From Streptomyces sp. Ru72 (lineage in GTDB: Bacteria; Actinomycetota; Actinomycetes; Streptomycetales; Streptomycetaceae), in the NCBI RefSeq assembly GCF_002920635.1, contig NZ_PQSR01000013.1, positions 1-64,000 on the forward strand: a stretch of DNA of 64,000 nt. The letters are read 5' to 3'. This document shows positions 19,408 through 29,029 of this stretch, piece by piece. The number at the start of each line of letters is the position of its first letter. The stretch's first letter is position 1. The position numbers were made by a program, and so were the translations under genes. The notes under the pieces were generated by a model. The model did no database searches. It saw only the letters and a program-made list of their open reading frames with translations, and had not been told where the DNA came from.

Positions 19408-20442
19408 ATGGTGCGTACCCCAGGCGCGGCCGGACCGACCCTCGCGGTCGTCGCACGGGAGGCCGGTGTCTCCGTGCCGACGGCGTCCAAGGTGGTCAAC
19501 GGCCGCGAGGACGTGGCACCCGAGACCCGCCGCCGCGTCACCGAGGCGCTCGACCGGCTCGGTTACGTCAGAAGACCCCGCTTCGAGGCCAACAAGCCGG
19601 CCGCCCTCATCGACCTGGTGGTGCACTCGCTGGAGAGCTCCTGGTCGGGGGCGATCCTGCACGGCGTGACGGAGGCCGCGCAGGACGCGGGCCTGGAGGT
19701 GGTGGTCTCCACGAGCCTGAACCGCACCCGGCACGGGCGCCCGGTGCGCGACTGGCTCGACAAGCTTTCGGCGCGCGGCTCGGCCGGCGTCCTGTTCAAC
19801 CTGGCCGAGCTGACCCCTTCCCAGTACGCCTGGCTGGATCAGCACCGCGTTCCGTACGTCCTCATCGACCCGGTGCTGGACCCGCCGCCGGGCGTGGTGT
19901 CGGTGGGCGCCGCCGACTGGCAGGGCGGGGTGGCCGCCACCGAGCACCTGCTGGACCTCGGCCACGAGCGGATCGCGGTCGTCGGCGGCCACCGGCGCAA
20001 GCCGTGCGGCGGCGCACGGGTCGCCGGGTACCGCTCGGCACTGTCCGCGGCGGGGGTCGCGTACCGGCCCGAGTACGTGCGCCACGGCGACTTCGACGAG
20101 GCGACCGCCCACCGGCGCACCCTGCAACTGCTGGACCTGCCCGAGCCGCCGACGGCCGTCTTCGCCTGCTCGGACCGGATGGCGCTCGGGGTGTGCGCGG
20201 CGCTGGCGGAGCGGGGGCTGCGGGTGCCGGACGACGTCAGCGTCGTCGGCTTCGACGATCTGCCGGAGGCGCGCTGGGCGACACCCCCGCTGACGACCGT
20301 TCGGCAGCCGCTCGGGGAGATGGCCGCTACGGCGCTCCGGCTGCTGGTGCGCATGATGGCCGGCGCACGACCGGAGGGCACCCGCACGGAACTGTCGACA
20401 CGCCTGGTGGAACGGGCCAGCACGGCGCCACCGCCCCGCTGA
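19408..20442 (+). CDS. LacI-family transcriptional regulator
   Basis: 344 residues from MVRTPGAAGPTLA, with GGAGAGG 9 bases upstream. Helix-turn-helix LAVVAREAGVSVPTASKVVNG and hinge-helix part at the N-terminus; then a periplasmic-binding-like core (LIDLVVHSLESSWSGAILHG, AATEHLLDLGHERIAVVGG, PTAVFACSDRMALG, VVGFDDLPEARWATPPLTTVRQP). Such proteins bind a sugar and leave the operator. Most likely it represses itself and the divergent esterase gene through the site at 19329-19350. Confidence 0.93.
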   Translation: MVRTPGAAGPTLAVVAREAGVSVPTASKVVNGREDVAPETRRRVTEALDRLGYVRRPRFEANKPAALIDLVVHSLESSWSGAILHGVTEAAQDAGLEVVVSTSLNRTRHGRPVRDWLDKLSARGSAGVLFNLAELTPSQYAWLDQHRVPYVLIDPVLDPPPGVVSVGAADWQGGVAATEHLLDLGHERIAVVGGHRRKPCGGARVAGYRSALSAAGVAYRPEYVRHGDFDEATAHRRTLQLLDLPEPPTAVFACSDRMALGVCAALAERGLRVPDDVSVVGFDDLPEARWATPPLTTVRQPLGEMAATALRLLVRMMAGARPEGTRTELSTRLVERASTAPPPR

Positions 20443-20490
20443 CCGGCGACGGCACGTCCCCCTCCACGCTCCTCCGCCGGTACCGGTCAG
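20439..20490. terminator. Inverted repeat holding both stop codons of convergent genes
   Basis: CTGACCGG (20439-20446) and CCGGTCAG (20483-20490) are exact inverse copies, 36 bases apart. The LacI stop lies in one arm and the stop of the gene 20487-20963 in the other. It could serve as a shared terminator for both strands. Confidence 0.4.
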
Positions 20491-20963
20491 TCGCCCGAGT
20501 AGCCGAATATGCCCAAGTGGGTCGGCTCGTCGTCCGTGTACAGGACGACGTACACGCCGGTCCAGCGCATGCGGCATTCGTCGAGCAGTGACTCCCCGGC
20601 ATCGGGCCCGTACCTCAGGGCCGCACGTGCCCGGGCGAGCACCTCCTCGAAGCGGCCCGGCGTCGGGCGATCGGTGCCGAAGTGATGGACGAGGCGGTCG
20701 TGCGCCAGGGGGCGCAGCGTCCCGTAGTCCCGTACGTCGCTCGGCGACGGGGCGGCCGTGGTGTGGACGACGCGGTCGATGTCGAGGATGGAGTGGGTGC
20801 CCTCCTGCCCCATGAACTCCCCGTCGTCCCACAGCTCCTCGAGGCTGCGGTACGTGTCGTCGTCGCCGTAGGTCTGCTGGAAGACCCGGGCGTGCAGGGC
20901 CTCCAACGACTTCTCGATCGTCCCCTCGTAGGAAGTGACGTACTCCCAATCACTCGCGCCCAT
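20487..20963 (-). CDS. Hypothetical protein
   Basis: 158 residues from MGASDWEYVTSYEG; the start at 20963 has GGGAGGGG 6 bases upstream, and an ATG ten codons earlier does not. The protein is soluble and acidic with SLEALHARVFQQTYGDDDTYRSLEELWDD, IDRVVHTT and MRWTGVYVVLYTDDEPTHLGIFGYSGD. No domain is recognised with certainty; it looks like one of the conserved Streptomyces proteins of unknown role. It stands between the convergent LacI gene and the ThuA gene on the same strand. Confidence 0.75.
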   Translation of the reverse strand: MGASDWEYVTSYEGTIEKSLEALHARVFQQTYGDDDTYRSLEELWDDGEFMGQEGTHSILDIDRVVHTTAAPSPSDVRDYGTLRPLAHDRLVHHFGTDRPTPGRFEEVLARARAALRYGPDAGESLLDECRMRWTGVYVVLYTDDEPTHLGIFGYSGD

Positions 20964-21055
20964 CGCAGCCCCTCCCGGCGTCGGGCCTTTCAACTCGGCG
21001 CCACCTTAGAGGGGGGCACTGACACTGGGGCGCGAGGCCGCGCACGCCCGGAGGC

Positions 21056-21715
21056 CTACGCCTCCCACCCGGCCGCCCAGCGGATGCCGCCCAGGAGGTG
21101 GCCTCGGAAGTCGGGGTCCTCGTACGCCTCGGAGGCGTGCCCGAGGGCCGTGTAGAAGACCCGGCCCGCGCCCTGCTCACGGCACCAGGCGAGCGGATGG
21201 TCGGCACCCATGCCGCCGCCCTCGTACGACGACTCGTCGGCGGAGACGAGCACCCGGACCGAATCGCGCGGATTGGTGCGAAAGTCGTACCACTCGTCCG
21301 TGAACTCCCAGACGGCGGGCAGATGCCGCGTCGCCGGATGACCGCGGTCCTCGATGGCGGCCTTGCCCGGCTGGTACTCGGGGTGCCGGTCGAACCAGGC
21401 GCCCAGCAGTTCGCCGTAGTACGGCCAGTCGTACTCGGTGCAGGCGGCCGCGTGCACGCCGACGAAACCGCCGCCGTCGCGCAGATACCCCGTCAGCTGT
21501 TCCCGCCCCGGCGGGGTCAGCACCTCACCGCTGGTGGAGAGGAAGACGACCGCGCCGTACGCCCCGAGGGAGGTCTCGAAGGCCCCCGGGTCCTCGGTGG
21601 CGTCGACCTCGAAACCGTGCGCGGCCCCGAGGTCGCGTACGGCGGCGACGGCGTCGGGGATGGAGTCGTGGCGGTAGGCGGTGGTGCGGGAGTACACGAG
21701 GACGCGGGACGGCAT
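21056..21715 (-). CDS. ThuA-like domain protein
   Basis: 219 residues from MPSRVLVYSRTTAYRHDSIPDAV. The fold is of the class I glutamine-amidotransferase type found in ThuA (trehalose utilisation): FRHDSIP-like start, VVFLSTSGEVLTPPGREQL, GGGFVGVHAAACTEYDWPYYGELLGAWF, EWYDFRTNPRD, PLAWCREQGAGRVFYTALGHASEAY. The exact reaction of ThuA proteins is not settled; many act in sugar metabolism. The start was placed at 21715 because the first strand must begin here. Divergent from the small VOC gene. Confidence 0.88.
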   Translation of the reverse strand: MPSRVLVYSRTTAYRHDSIPDAVAAVRDLGAAHGFEVDATEDPGAFETSLGAYGAVVFLSTSGEVLTPPGREQLTGYLRDGGGFVGVHAAACTEYDWPYYGELLGAWFDRHPEYQPGKAAIEDRGHPATRHLPAVWEFTDEWYDFRTNPRDSVRVLVSADESSYEGGGMGADHPLAWCREQGAGRVFYTALGHASEAYEDPDFRGHLLGGIRWAAGWEA

Positions 21716-21838
21716 GGCTCCGAGCCTAGACGTGTGGCGGGGCCGTCCCAACAGCGGACGGGCACCGAAACTTTCGGCCCCGGGGACCTGTCCGATTCCT
21801 TCAAGACCCGCCCCCGATCGCACCCCTAGCGTGGCCGC

Positions 21839-22240
21839 ATGACTCCACGATTCGATGTGATCGGCCTGGTGGTCTCCGACCTGGCCGCCTCCCTCGCCTT
21901 CTACCGTCGCCTCGGGCTCGTCTTTCCCGAGGGTGCCGAGGATCTGCCGCACGTCGAGGCGGAACTGCCCGGGGGGCTGCGGTTCGCGCTGGACCCAGAG
22001 GAGACCGTGCGGTCCTTCCACCCCGGGTGGCGGCCGCCCGTCGGCGGCGGACGCGTCTCGCTCGCCTTCCGGTGCGACTCCCCCGCCGAGGTCGACGGCG
22101 TCTACGAGGACCTGGTGGGCGCCGGGTACCACGGCGAGCTCAAGCCCTGGGACGCGGTGTGGGGGATGCGGTACGCGGTCGTGCACGACCCCGACGGCAA
22201 CGGGGTGGACCTCTTCGCGGACCTACCGCCGCGCGAGTAG
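21839..22240 (+). CDS. VOC-family (glyoxalase/bleomycin-resistance fold) protein
   Basis: 133 residues, [27 protein letters not shown] at the start and [16 protein letters not shown] at the end, the paired beta-alpha-beta modules of vicinal oxygen chelate proteins. Possible metal ligands are fewer than in true glyoxalase I, so function (lyase, resistance or ligand binding) stays open. Its last 18 bases overlap the end of the convergent AraC-type gene. Confidence 0.88.
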   Translation: MTPRFDVIGLVVSDLAASLAFYRRLGLVFPEGAEDLPHVEAELPGGLRFALDPEETVRSFHPGWRPPVGGGRVSLAFRCDSPAEVDGVYEDLVGAGYHGELKPWDAVWGMRYAVVHDPDGNGVDLFADLPPRE

Positions 22241-22936
22241 GTCCGTCAGCGGCATCCCCGCCAGCTCCCGCACGTCCCGGGCCAGATGCGCCTGGTCGGC
22301 GAAGCCCGCGCGGGCCGCGGTCCCGGCGAGCGGCACCCCCGAGCGGGCCAGCGCGAGGGCGCGTTGCAGTCGCAGCACGCGGGCCAGCGTCTTCGGGCCG
22401 TAGCCGAACGCGGCGAGCGAGCGGCGGTGCAACTGGCGTGCACTCAGGCCGAGTGCGTCGGCGGTGACGGCGACCGGGCGGCCCGAGCCGAGCGCCGCGA
22501 CCACCGCGCCCAGCAGCGGGTCGGGTTCCGGGGAGCGGGCGGCGCGCTCCAGGGCGACCTCCTCCAGCGCCGTGGCGGGGTCGGCGGCGGCGTCCACGCG
22601 GCCGGTCAGCCGGCGCACCTCGGCCGCGGGCCACAGGTCGGCCAGCTCGACGCGCCGGTCGCGCAGTTCGTGAGCGGGGACGCCCAGGTAGGCGGGTGCG
22701 GTGCCGGGGTGGAAACGGACGCCGGCCCAGCGGACGGGCGGGCCCTCGGGGCGGTACGCGCGCGTGTCGGGGCCGGCGACCAGGAGCCTGCCCTCGGTCC
22801 ACAGCAGGTCCATGCAGCCGTCGGGCAGCACCGGCCATCCGGCGGCGGAGGGCAGGTTGGTCCACACGACGGCGCCCGGGAGCAGGGACGCCCGCTCGGC
22901 GTACCCGGCGGGAACGAAGCCTCGGTCGACAGCCAC
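22223..22936 (-). CDS. AraC-family transcriptional regulator
   Basis: 237 residues, [21 protein letters not shown]. An N-terminal sensor part of the kind [28 protein letters not shown] is followed by a C-terminal double helix-turn-helix ([62 protein letters not shown]). The 3' end overlaps the convergent VOC gene by 18 bp, so the two are presumably not expressed strongly together. It may regulate that neighbour; there is no direct evidence. Confidence 0.9.
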   Translation of the reverse strand: MAVDRGFVPAGYAERASLLPGAVVWTNLPSAAGWPVLPDGCMDLLWTEGRLLVAGPDTRAYRPEGPPVRWAGVRFHPGTAPAYLGVPAHELRDRRVELADLWPAAEVRRLTGRVDAAADPATALEEVALERAARSPEPDPLLGAVVAALGSGRPVAVTADALGLSARQLHRRSLAAFGYGPKTLARVLRLQRALALARSGVPLAGTAARAGFADQAHLARDVRELAGMPLTDLLARR

Positions 22937-22958
22937 GCCTCTCAGGCTATGCCGCCGC

Positions 22959-24107
22959 TCAGTCCGCCGGTCCCTCCCTCTTCTGCTGGTGGATCTGGCT
23001 GCTGCGCACCTGCGTGCGCAGGCGGGAGGTGACGTCCTCCGGGGGCAGGAAGCGGGACCAGCGTTCCGGGAACTCCGAGGGCATGTCCGGGTCGTCGGGG
23101 TCGGTCGCGCGGACCGAGGCGGCGCGGGCCACGTACTCGGCGGCCTGCTCCGCGCGCAGCCGCTCGTTCGCCTCGCGGGCCGCCGCCGTCGCAGCGGCCG
23201 GCCACACGCGGTCGATCGCGGCGTTGACGGCGGCGCCCACCAGGACGGCGAAGGCGGACACGCCGATCCACAGCAGGACGGCCACGGGGGCGGCCAGCGA
23301 ACCGTAGATCGTGGGGCCCTCGACCGTGTGCGTCAGGTAGATGCGCAGCAGGAAGCTGCCCAGCACCCACATCGCGAGGGCGACCAGGGCTCCCGGCACG
23401 TCCTCCACCCAGGGTGAGCGCACGGGGACGGACACGTGGTAGAGCGTGGTCAGGAACACGATCGACAGGACGATGACCACCGGCCAGTACAGGACCTGCA
23501 CCACGGTCGTGGACCAGGGCACGACGTTCACCACCGCGTCGGGACCCGCCACCATCAGCGGAAGCGCCACCGAACCGATCAGCAGCGCCACGATGAACAG
23601 CACGAACGCCAGCAGCCGGGTCTTCACGATGCCCCGGGTCCCGTCGAGCCCGTACATCACCGTGATCGTGTCGATGAAGACGTTCACCGCGCGGGAGCCG
23701 GACCACAGGGCGAAGAGGAAGCCGATGGAGACGACGTCGGGCCGGCCGGCCTTGAGCACGTCGTGCAGGATCGGCTGGGCGATCTCCTTGACGCCCCGGT
23801 CGGACAGCACCGTGCGGGACGCGTCCAGGATGTTGTTCTGCAGGCTCTGGATGGTGTCGGTCCCGGTCCAGTGGTCGACGTAGCCGAGCAGTCCGACCAG
23901 GCACAACAGCAGCGGCGGCACGGAGAGCAGGGTGAAGAAGGCCGCCTCGGCGGCCAGCCCCAGGACGCGGTACTCCATGCACGAGTCGACGATGTCCTTC
24001 AGCAGCAGCCAGGCGGTCCTGCGCTTGGAGACGTTCCGGTAGAGGGCACGCGCCCGGTGGAGACGGCCGGGCGGCCGCTCGGAGGTTTCACTTGCTGCTG
24101 GCTGCAC
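22959..24107 (-). CDS. YihY/BrkB-family inner-membrane protein
   Basis: 382 residues from a GTG at 24107. A cytoplasmic N-terminus (about 40 residues) is followed by six hydrophobic segments, including [28 protein letters not shown] and [33 protein letters not shown], diagnostic of the YihY/BrkB family, and a charged tail of about 80 residues. Members were once thought to be ribonuclease BN, which proved wrong; many are annotated as virulence factor or putative exporter, with no firm function. Divergent from the AidB-like gene. Confidence 0.92.
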   Translation of the reverse strand: MQPAASETSERPPGRLHRARALYRNVSKRRTAWLLLKDIVDSCMEYRVLGLAAEAAFFTLLSVPPLLLCLVGLLGYVDHWTGTDTIQSLQNNILDASRTVLSDRGVKEIAQPILHDVLKAGRPDVVSIGFLFALWSGSRAVNVFIDTITVMYGLDGTRGIVKTRLLAFVLFIVALLIGSVALPLMVAGPDAVVNVVPWSTTVVQVLYWPVVIVLSIVFLTTLYHVSVPVRSPWVEDVPGALVALAMWVLGSFLLRIYLTHTVEGPTIYGSLAAPVAVLLWIGVSAFAVLVGAAVNAAIDRVWPAAATAAAREANERLRAEQAAEYVARAASVRATDPDDPDMPSEFPERWSRFLPPEDVTSRLRTQVRSSQIHQQKREGPAD

Positions 24108-24227
24108 GCCTTAACGGTATCCGCCGCCCGGGCCGCTGCTCACCCCGCAGTGGGGCGGCCCCCGGGTGTGGCGCATCCGCTCGGCGATACGGGTGACCGA
24201 TCGCGTACCGAGGGGTAGGTTCGCCCC

Positions 24228-25862
24228 ATGGCAGCCAGCACGCACACCGTGACCAATCAGGCTCCGCCGCTGGTCGGATATGACGTCTTCACCGCTGACC
24301 GTGCCCTCGTGGAGGCCGTCGAGCGGCACCTTGACCCCGCGCTCCTGGACGAGGTGCGCGCCGAGCTATCGGGGCTCGGGCTCAGCGCGGGCTCAGCGCA
24401 GGTGCAGGAGTGGGGGGCGCAGGCCAACGAGAACCCACCCAAGCTGCGCACGCACGACCGCTACGGCAACCGCATCGACGAGGTGGAGTTCCACCCGTCC
24501 TGGCACCGTCTCCTCGGCAAGGGGGTCGCCGCGGGGCTGACCGCGGCCTGGTCGCGGCCGGGCGGGCATGTGCGCCGGGCGGCGTCGTTCGTGATCTGGA
24601 GCCAGGTGGAGGCGGGCCACGGCTGCCCGCTGTCGATGACCCACGCCGCCGTGCCCGCGCTGCGCACGGATCCCGTCCTCGCCGCCGAGTGGGAGCCCCG
24701 GCTGACCTCCCTGGTCTACGACCGGGGACTGCGCCCGGCCGCCGAGAAGGCCGGCGTGATCTTCGGGATGGGCATGACGGAGAAGCAGGGCGGCAGCGAC
24801 GTACGCGCCAACACGACGACGGCCCGGCCGCTCGCCGAGGACGGCACGTACGAGCTGACGGGCCACAAGTGGTTCTGCTCGGCGCCCATGTCGGACGGGT
24901 TCCTGGTGCTGGCGCAGGCCCCGGGGGGGCTGACCTGCTTCCTGGTGCCGCGGGTGCTCGAGGACGGCACGCGGAACGTGTTCATGATCCAGCGGCTGAA
25001 GGACAAGCTCGGCAACCGTTCCAACGCCTCCAGCGAGGTCGAGTTCGACGGCACCTGGGCGCGCCGGGTCGGCGAGGAGGGGCGCGGGGTGCGCACCATC
25101 ATCGAGATGGTGGCGGCGACCCGGCTCGACTGCGTCCTCGGCTCGGCGTCGCTGATGCGACAGGCGGTGGTACAGGCGATCCACCACTGCACCTACCGGG
25201 AGGCGTTCGGCGGGCGGCTGCTGGACAAGCCGCTGATGCGCAACGTGCTCGCGGATCTGGCCCTGGAGTCGGAGGCGGCGACGGCGCTGGGGCTGCGGCT
25301 GGCGGCGGCGTACGACGACGGGAGCGAGCGGGAGCGGGCGTTCCTCAGGCTCGCGGTGCCGGCCGCCAAGTACTGGGTGACCAAGCGGTGCACGCCGGTG
25401 GTGACGGAGGCCGCCGAGTGCCTCGGCGGGAACGGCTACGTCGAGGAGTCCGGCATGCCCCGGCTGCTGCGCGAGTCGCCGCTGAACTCCATCTGGGAGG
25501 GCGCGGGCAATGTGCAGGCGCTCGACGTGCTGCGCGCGCTCCAGCGGGAGCCGCACGCCCTGGACGCCTTCCTCCAGGAGGTGGGCCGGGCGCGCGGCGC
25601 GGACCACCGTCTGGACGGCGCGATCAAGAATCTGCTCACCGAACTCGCCGACCTGGAGGGCATCGAGGCCCGGGCGCGCCGCCTGGTGGAGCGGATCGCA
25701 CTGGTGCTCCAGGGGGCGCTCCTTGTGCAGTACGCGCCCCCGGAGGTGGCGGACGCCTTCTGCGCCTCGCGCCTGGGCGGCGACTGGGGCGCGGCGTTCG
25801 GCACTCTGCCGCACACCCTGGATCTGGCCGCGGTGGTGCAGCGGGCGCGGCCGGTCGCCTGA
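24228..25862 (+). CDS. aidB: AidB-type acyl-CoA dehydrogenase (alkylation response)
   Basis: 544 residues, well above the 380 to 400 of metabolic acyl-CoA dehydrogenases and close to E. coli AidB (541). Motifs match AidB closely: FGMGMTEKQGGSDVRANTT for flavin contact, TGHKWFCSAPMSDGFLVLAQ, RLKDKLGNRSNASSEVEF, EAAECLGGNGYVEESGMPRL and SPLNSIWEGAGNVQALDVLR, plus a C-terminal helical domain that in AidB binds DNA. AidB is a flavoprotein of the adaptive response to DNA methylation. No Ada-type gene is near, so local induction cannot be inferred. A strong terminator follows at 25890-25929. Confidence 0.88.
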   Translation: MAASTHTVTNQAPPLVGYDVFTADRALVEAVERHLDPALLDEVRAELSGLGLSAGSAQVQEWGAQANENPPKLRTHDRYGNRIDEVEFHPSWHRLLGKGVAAGLTAAWSRPGGHVRRAASFVIWSQVEAGHGCPLSMTHAAVPALRTDPVLAAEWEPRLTSLVYDRGLRPAAEKAGVIFGMGMTEKQGGSDVRANTTTARPLAEDGTYELTGHKWFCSAPMSDGFLVLAQAPGGLTCFLVPRVLEDGTRNVFMIQRLKDKLGNRSNASSEVEFDGTWARRVGEEGRGVRTIIEMVAATRLDCVLGSASLMRQAVVQAIHHCTYREAFGGRLLDKPLMRNVLADLALESEAATALGLRLAAAYDDGSERERAFLRLAVPAAKYWVTKRCTPVVTEAAECLGGNGYVEESGMPRLLRESPLNSIWEGAGNVQALDVLRALQREPHALDAFLQEVGRARGADHRLDGAIKNLLTELADLEGIEARARRLVERIALVLQGALLVQYAPPEVADAFCASRLGGDWGAAFGTLPHTLDLAAVVQRARPVA

Positions 25863-25889
25863 GGTGCTCCGGCCGTAGGGATCGATGGC

Positions 25890-25929
25890 GGCGGGGGTGG
25901 TGCTGCGCCGACTCGGCACCACCCCCGCC
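25890..25929 (+). terminator. Strong hairpin terminator after the AidB gene
   Basis: GGCGGGGGTGGTGC and GCACCACCCCCGCC form a perfect 14-bp stem around a 12-base loop, 28 bp after the stop codon. No U-run follows. Confidence 0.85.
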
Positions 25930-25970
25930 TGCCGGCCCCGTTCAAGGAGCGCGGACGCCGTCTGAGCGGC

Positions 25971-26028
25971 GTTGCACAAGTTTCAACCACGGCTTGGCCC
26001 TTCGCCAGGGTTGCAAAAGGTTGCAACC
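25971..26028. promoter_or_regulatory. Two TTGCAACC-type palindromes upstream of the GAF regulator
   Basis: GTTGCACAAGTTTCAAC (25971-25987) and GGTTGCAAAAGGTTGCAACC (26009-26028; perfect 8-bp arms, 4-bp spacer) lie about 140 and 180 bp before the GTG of the GAF-domain regulator and after the AidB terminator. Their likeness and spacing (38 bp between starts) suggest binding sites for a dimeric regulator, perhaps the downstream protein itself. The rest of the gap to 26163 shows nothing more. Confidence 0.55.
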
Positions 26029-26163
26029 CGTGCCCGCTCTGGCCGGACTTCCCCCCTCCGCCGGTCGTAGACGGCAGTATGAGGAGCACCGTCGACACGG
26101 GCCGGGGGACGCCTCCGGCCGGAATCCGTCGACGGGGACGGACAGCCTTGGGGGAGGTTTCCA

Positions 26164-27450
26164 GTGGCGTATTCGGCCAGAGAGGTCACGCGGCTCGCCG
26201 CCCTGGACGTCGGGAAGGCGGCGCGCCTGCTCAGCGAGGTGCGCAGCGCGACGCTCGCGGGGCAGCGCGCTCCCGTCCCGCCGCGTCCGGTGATCGAGGC
26301 GTCCTGGGGGCGGATGCTGCGCCGCGGGGTCGACCCCGACCACGACGTCCGTGCCGACCCGCTGGGCCGTGACGAGATCGAGCGCCGCCGCCAGGACTCC
26401 CCGCTGCGGCAGGTGCTGCCGGTGCTGCGCGAGGGCCTGCTGTCGGTCGCGGACGTCGCGCACCACATCATGGTCGTCGCGGACGCGGACGGGCGGATCC
26501 TGTGGCGCGAGGGCAGCGCGCCGGTGCTGCGCAAGGCGGACGGGCTGGGCTTCGAGCCGGGCGCCGACTGGGGCGAGGGGATCGTCGGCACCAACGGCGT
26601 GGGCACCCCGGCGGTGACCCGGCGGCCCGTACAGGTGTTCGCCTCCGAGCACTTCGTACGCTCCCACGCCACCTGGACGTGCACCGGCGCTCCGATCACC
26701 GACCCGCGCGACGGCCGGCTGCTCGGGGTGGTGGACGTGAGCGGCCCGTTGGAGACGATGCATCCGGCGACGCTCGCGTGGGTGGAGTCGGTGGCCCGGC
26801 TCGCGGAGGCCCGGCTGCGGGAGACGCATCTGAACGCGCTGGAGAGGCTGCGCGCGGTGGCGGCGCCGCTGCTCGCGCGGCTCGGTGGCCGGGCGGTGGC
26901 CGTGGACAGGGACGGCTGGACGGCGGCGGTGACCGGGATGCCCTACACCGGCCGGGTGGCGCTGCCGGCGTCGCTCGGGCCCGGCCGCTGCCTGCTGCCG
27001 GCGCTCGGCCCCTGCACGGTGGAGCCGCTGCCCGGCGGCTGGCTGATCCGCGCCGCGGACGCGCCCGCGCCCGCACAGGTGACCCGGATCGTCCTGGACG
27101 TCTCCCATCCGCGCCGCTGGTCGGTGACGGTCTGCGGCGACACGGGCTCCTGGACCCATGAACTCAGCCCCAGGCACGCGGAACTGCTGTACCTGCTGGC
27201 CCTGCACCGCGAGGGCCGCACGGCCGCGGCCCTGGCGTCCGACCTGTTCGGCGACCCGGCCCGCACGGTCACGGTCCGCGCCGAGATGTCCCGGGTACGG
27301 CGGTACCTGGGGGCGTTCCTGGAACACCGGCCGTATCGTTTCCGCGAGTCGGCGGAGGTGGACCTGCTCACCCCGGACGACCCGAACGACCTGCTGCCCC
27401 ACTCGACGGCGCCGGGGGTGAGGACCCGGCGCACCCGAACGTGGGGATAA
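26164..27450 (+). CDS. GAF-domain transcriptional regulator with C-terminal winged helix
   Basis: 428 residues from GTG, with GGGGAGG 7 bases upstream. The first 240 residues resemble the sensor half of AcoR-type activators: VIEASWGRMLRRGVDPDH, then a GAF domain with IVGTNGVGTPAVTRRPVQVFASEHF and CTGAPITDPRDGRLLGVVDVSG. The AAA+ domain of AcoR is absent; instead a middle beta-rich part is followed by a winged helix near the end (LSPRHAELLYLLALHREGRTAAALASDLFGD, VRAEMSRVRRYLG). It probably senses a small organic molecule and controls transcription without sigma-54. The downstream genes do not name a target; the palindromes at 25971-26028 are candidate sites. Confidence 0.85.
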   Translation: MAYSAREVTRLAALDVGKAARLLSEVRSATLAGQRAPVPPRPVIEASWGRMLRRGVDPDHDVRADPLGRDEIERRRQDSPLRQVLPVLREGLLSVADVAHHIMVVADADGRILWREGSAPVLRKADGLGFEPGADWGEGIVGTNGVGTPAVTRRPVQVFASEHFVRSHATWTCTGAPITDPRDGRLLGVVDVSGPLETMHPATLAWVESVARLAEARLRETHLNALERLRAVAAPLLARLGGRAVAVDRDGWTAAVTGMPYTGRVALPASLGPGRCLLPALGPCTVEPLPGGWLIRAADAPAPAQVTRIVLDVSHPRRWSVTVCGDTGSWTHELSPRHAELLYLLALHREGRTAAALASDLFGDPARTVTVRAEMSRVRRYLGAFLEHRPYRFRESAEVDLLTPDDPNDLLPHSTAPGVRTRRTRTWG

Positions 27451-27582
27451 CCCTGCTTTTCCCGGGTCTTCGGCCGGTCCCCCATCCGTCTGCCGTAGCA
27501 TCCCTCCTTACAGGCCACCCCACCCGCTCCTGAAGTCAACCTACGGACCACCAGGAGCAGTTGGCCTACGCCGGGAGGTTGT

Positions 27583-28959
27583 ATGAAGCACCGTGGCAGG
27601 CACCGCCGCAGGCGCCGGGGGCGTGCGCTGCGGGCGACGCTGGCCGGCACCGCGCTGGCATTGACCGCCGCCGCCACGCTGATCAGCACCTCGCAGGCCG
27701 CGGGCGGCGACAACCCCGGGGGCCTGACCCGCGTCACCTCGGCTGCCGAGACCGCGAAGCTCCGCCTCCACGAGGACCTCACGGACCACCGCACCCTGGA
27801 CACGCTCACCCGCGCGATGGGCGGCGCCGTCGACGTCCACGGCGTCCTCTCCTCCGCCGACCGCACCATGCGCGACCGGTCCGGGTGCGACGCCGCCGAG
27901 ACCGCCGCGCTGCCCGTGCGCCCGGCCGCCACGCGCGCGTACTGCTGGGACCACGGCGACGCGACGACCCCGCAGTGGGTGCCGCGGTCCGTGACCACCT
28001 CGGGGGACGCCGAGGCCGACGGCCTGTGGGGCCCGGACCGGGTCGTCCTGTCCGGCTGGACACACCAGGACCGCCCCGGCGGCCCCGCCGCCGAGCGGGG
28101 CCTCGCCCGGGTCGCCTTCGTCGACGCCGACGACCCCTACCGCCTCGCCTACCGCTGGGTCCTGCTGGTCGCTCCGCGCGCCGGGGGCCAGGACTTCACC
28201 GCCGTCCGCAGCGGTCTGTCCGGCATGGTCTGGTACCGGGACAAACTCTTCGTCACCGCACGCGACTCCCTGCTGGTGTTCGACCTGCACCGGATCCTGC
28301 GAACCAACGTCGACAGCGCCGCGATCGGACGGGTCGACGGCGGCTACGCGGCGGACGGCTACCAGTACGTGCTGCCGGCGGTCGGCTCCTACCGGCTGAC
28401 CGGCGGCCCCTGTTCGGCGGCCGACGACCACGGGGTGCCCTGCTTCTCCACGCTCTCCCTCGACCGCACCACCGTCCCGGCCGGCCTGGTGGCGAGCGAG
28501 TCGCTGCGCCCCGGGGGCCATGGGCGCACCGCCCGGGTGTGGCGGTACGCGTTCAGCACGGCGCCCGACCGCGCGGGCCTGCTCGCCACCGACGCGCACG
28601 GCGACGTCAGGGCGGCGGAGGCCTACGAGACGGCGGCGGCCGGGGTGCAGGGCGTACTGGCGCACCGGAGCGACGGGGCGGCACGGACCGACTGGTACGT
28701 CGACCGCGCCCCCTCGGTCGGCGGTCGGCACAGCACGCTGTGGCGGCAGACCACCTCCGGCGCGCAGACGGCCACCTGTGCGGCCGACGGAACCCATGCC
28801 TGCTGGGGCCGCCACACCGCGTCCCTGTCGTACTGGCGGGAGACGGGCGAGCTGTGGACGCTCACTCAGGGCGCGGCGGGCGACGACGGATCGGGTCCTG
28901 CCGACGGGCGGGTGCTGTACGCGGTGCCACTGGACGCGGTGGACGACGCCCTGAAGTAG
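27583..28959 (+). CDS. Secreted protein of unknown function, propeller-like
   Basis: 458 residues, GGGAGG 4 bases before the ATG. A long basic stretch (MKHRGRHRRRRRGR) and a hydrophobic core form a signal peptide ending STSQAAGG. The mature protein carries spaced Trp/Tyr/Gly motifs (LWGPDRVVLSGW, GMVWYRDKLFVTARDSLLVFDL, YWRETGELWTL, GRVLYAVPLDAV) resembling blades of a beta-propeller, and four or more Cys (SGC, YC, PCS, PCF, TC, ACW) that may form disulfides. I do not recognise a named family. It is single, between the GAF regulator and the acetyltransferase. Confidence 0.8.
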   Translation: MKHRGRHRRRRRGRALRATLAGTALALTAAATLISTSQAAGGDNPGGLTRVTSAAETAKLRLHEDLTDHRTLDTLTRAMGGAVDVHGVLSSADRTMRDRSGCDAAETAALPVRPAATRAYCWDHGDATTPQWVPRSVTTSGDAEADGLWGPDRVVLSGWTHQDRPGGPAAERGLARVAFVDADDPYRLAYRWVLLVAPRAGGQDFTAVRSGLSGMVWYRDKLFVTARDSLLVFDLHRILRTNVDSAAIGRVDGGYAADGYQYVLPAVGSYRLTGGPCSAADDHGVPCFSTLSLDRTTVPAGLVASESLRPGGHGRTARVWRYAFSTAPDRAGLLATDAHGDVRAAEAYETAAAGVQGVLAHRSDGAARTDWYVDRAPSVGGRHSTLWRQTTSGAQTATCAADGTHACWGRHTASLSYWRETGELWTLTQGAAGDDGSGPADGRVLYAVPLDAVDDALK

Positions 28960-29029
28960 CGTGCCGACCGGCCGGGCAGGATGCCGGGGCCCTTTGTCGT
29001 ACCGCTCGAGGTCGTGATTCCCTGACCGC

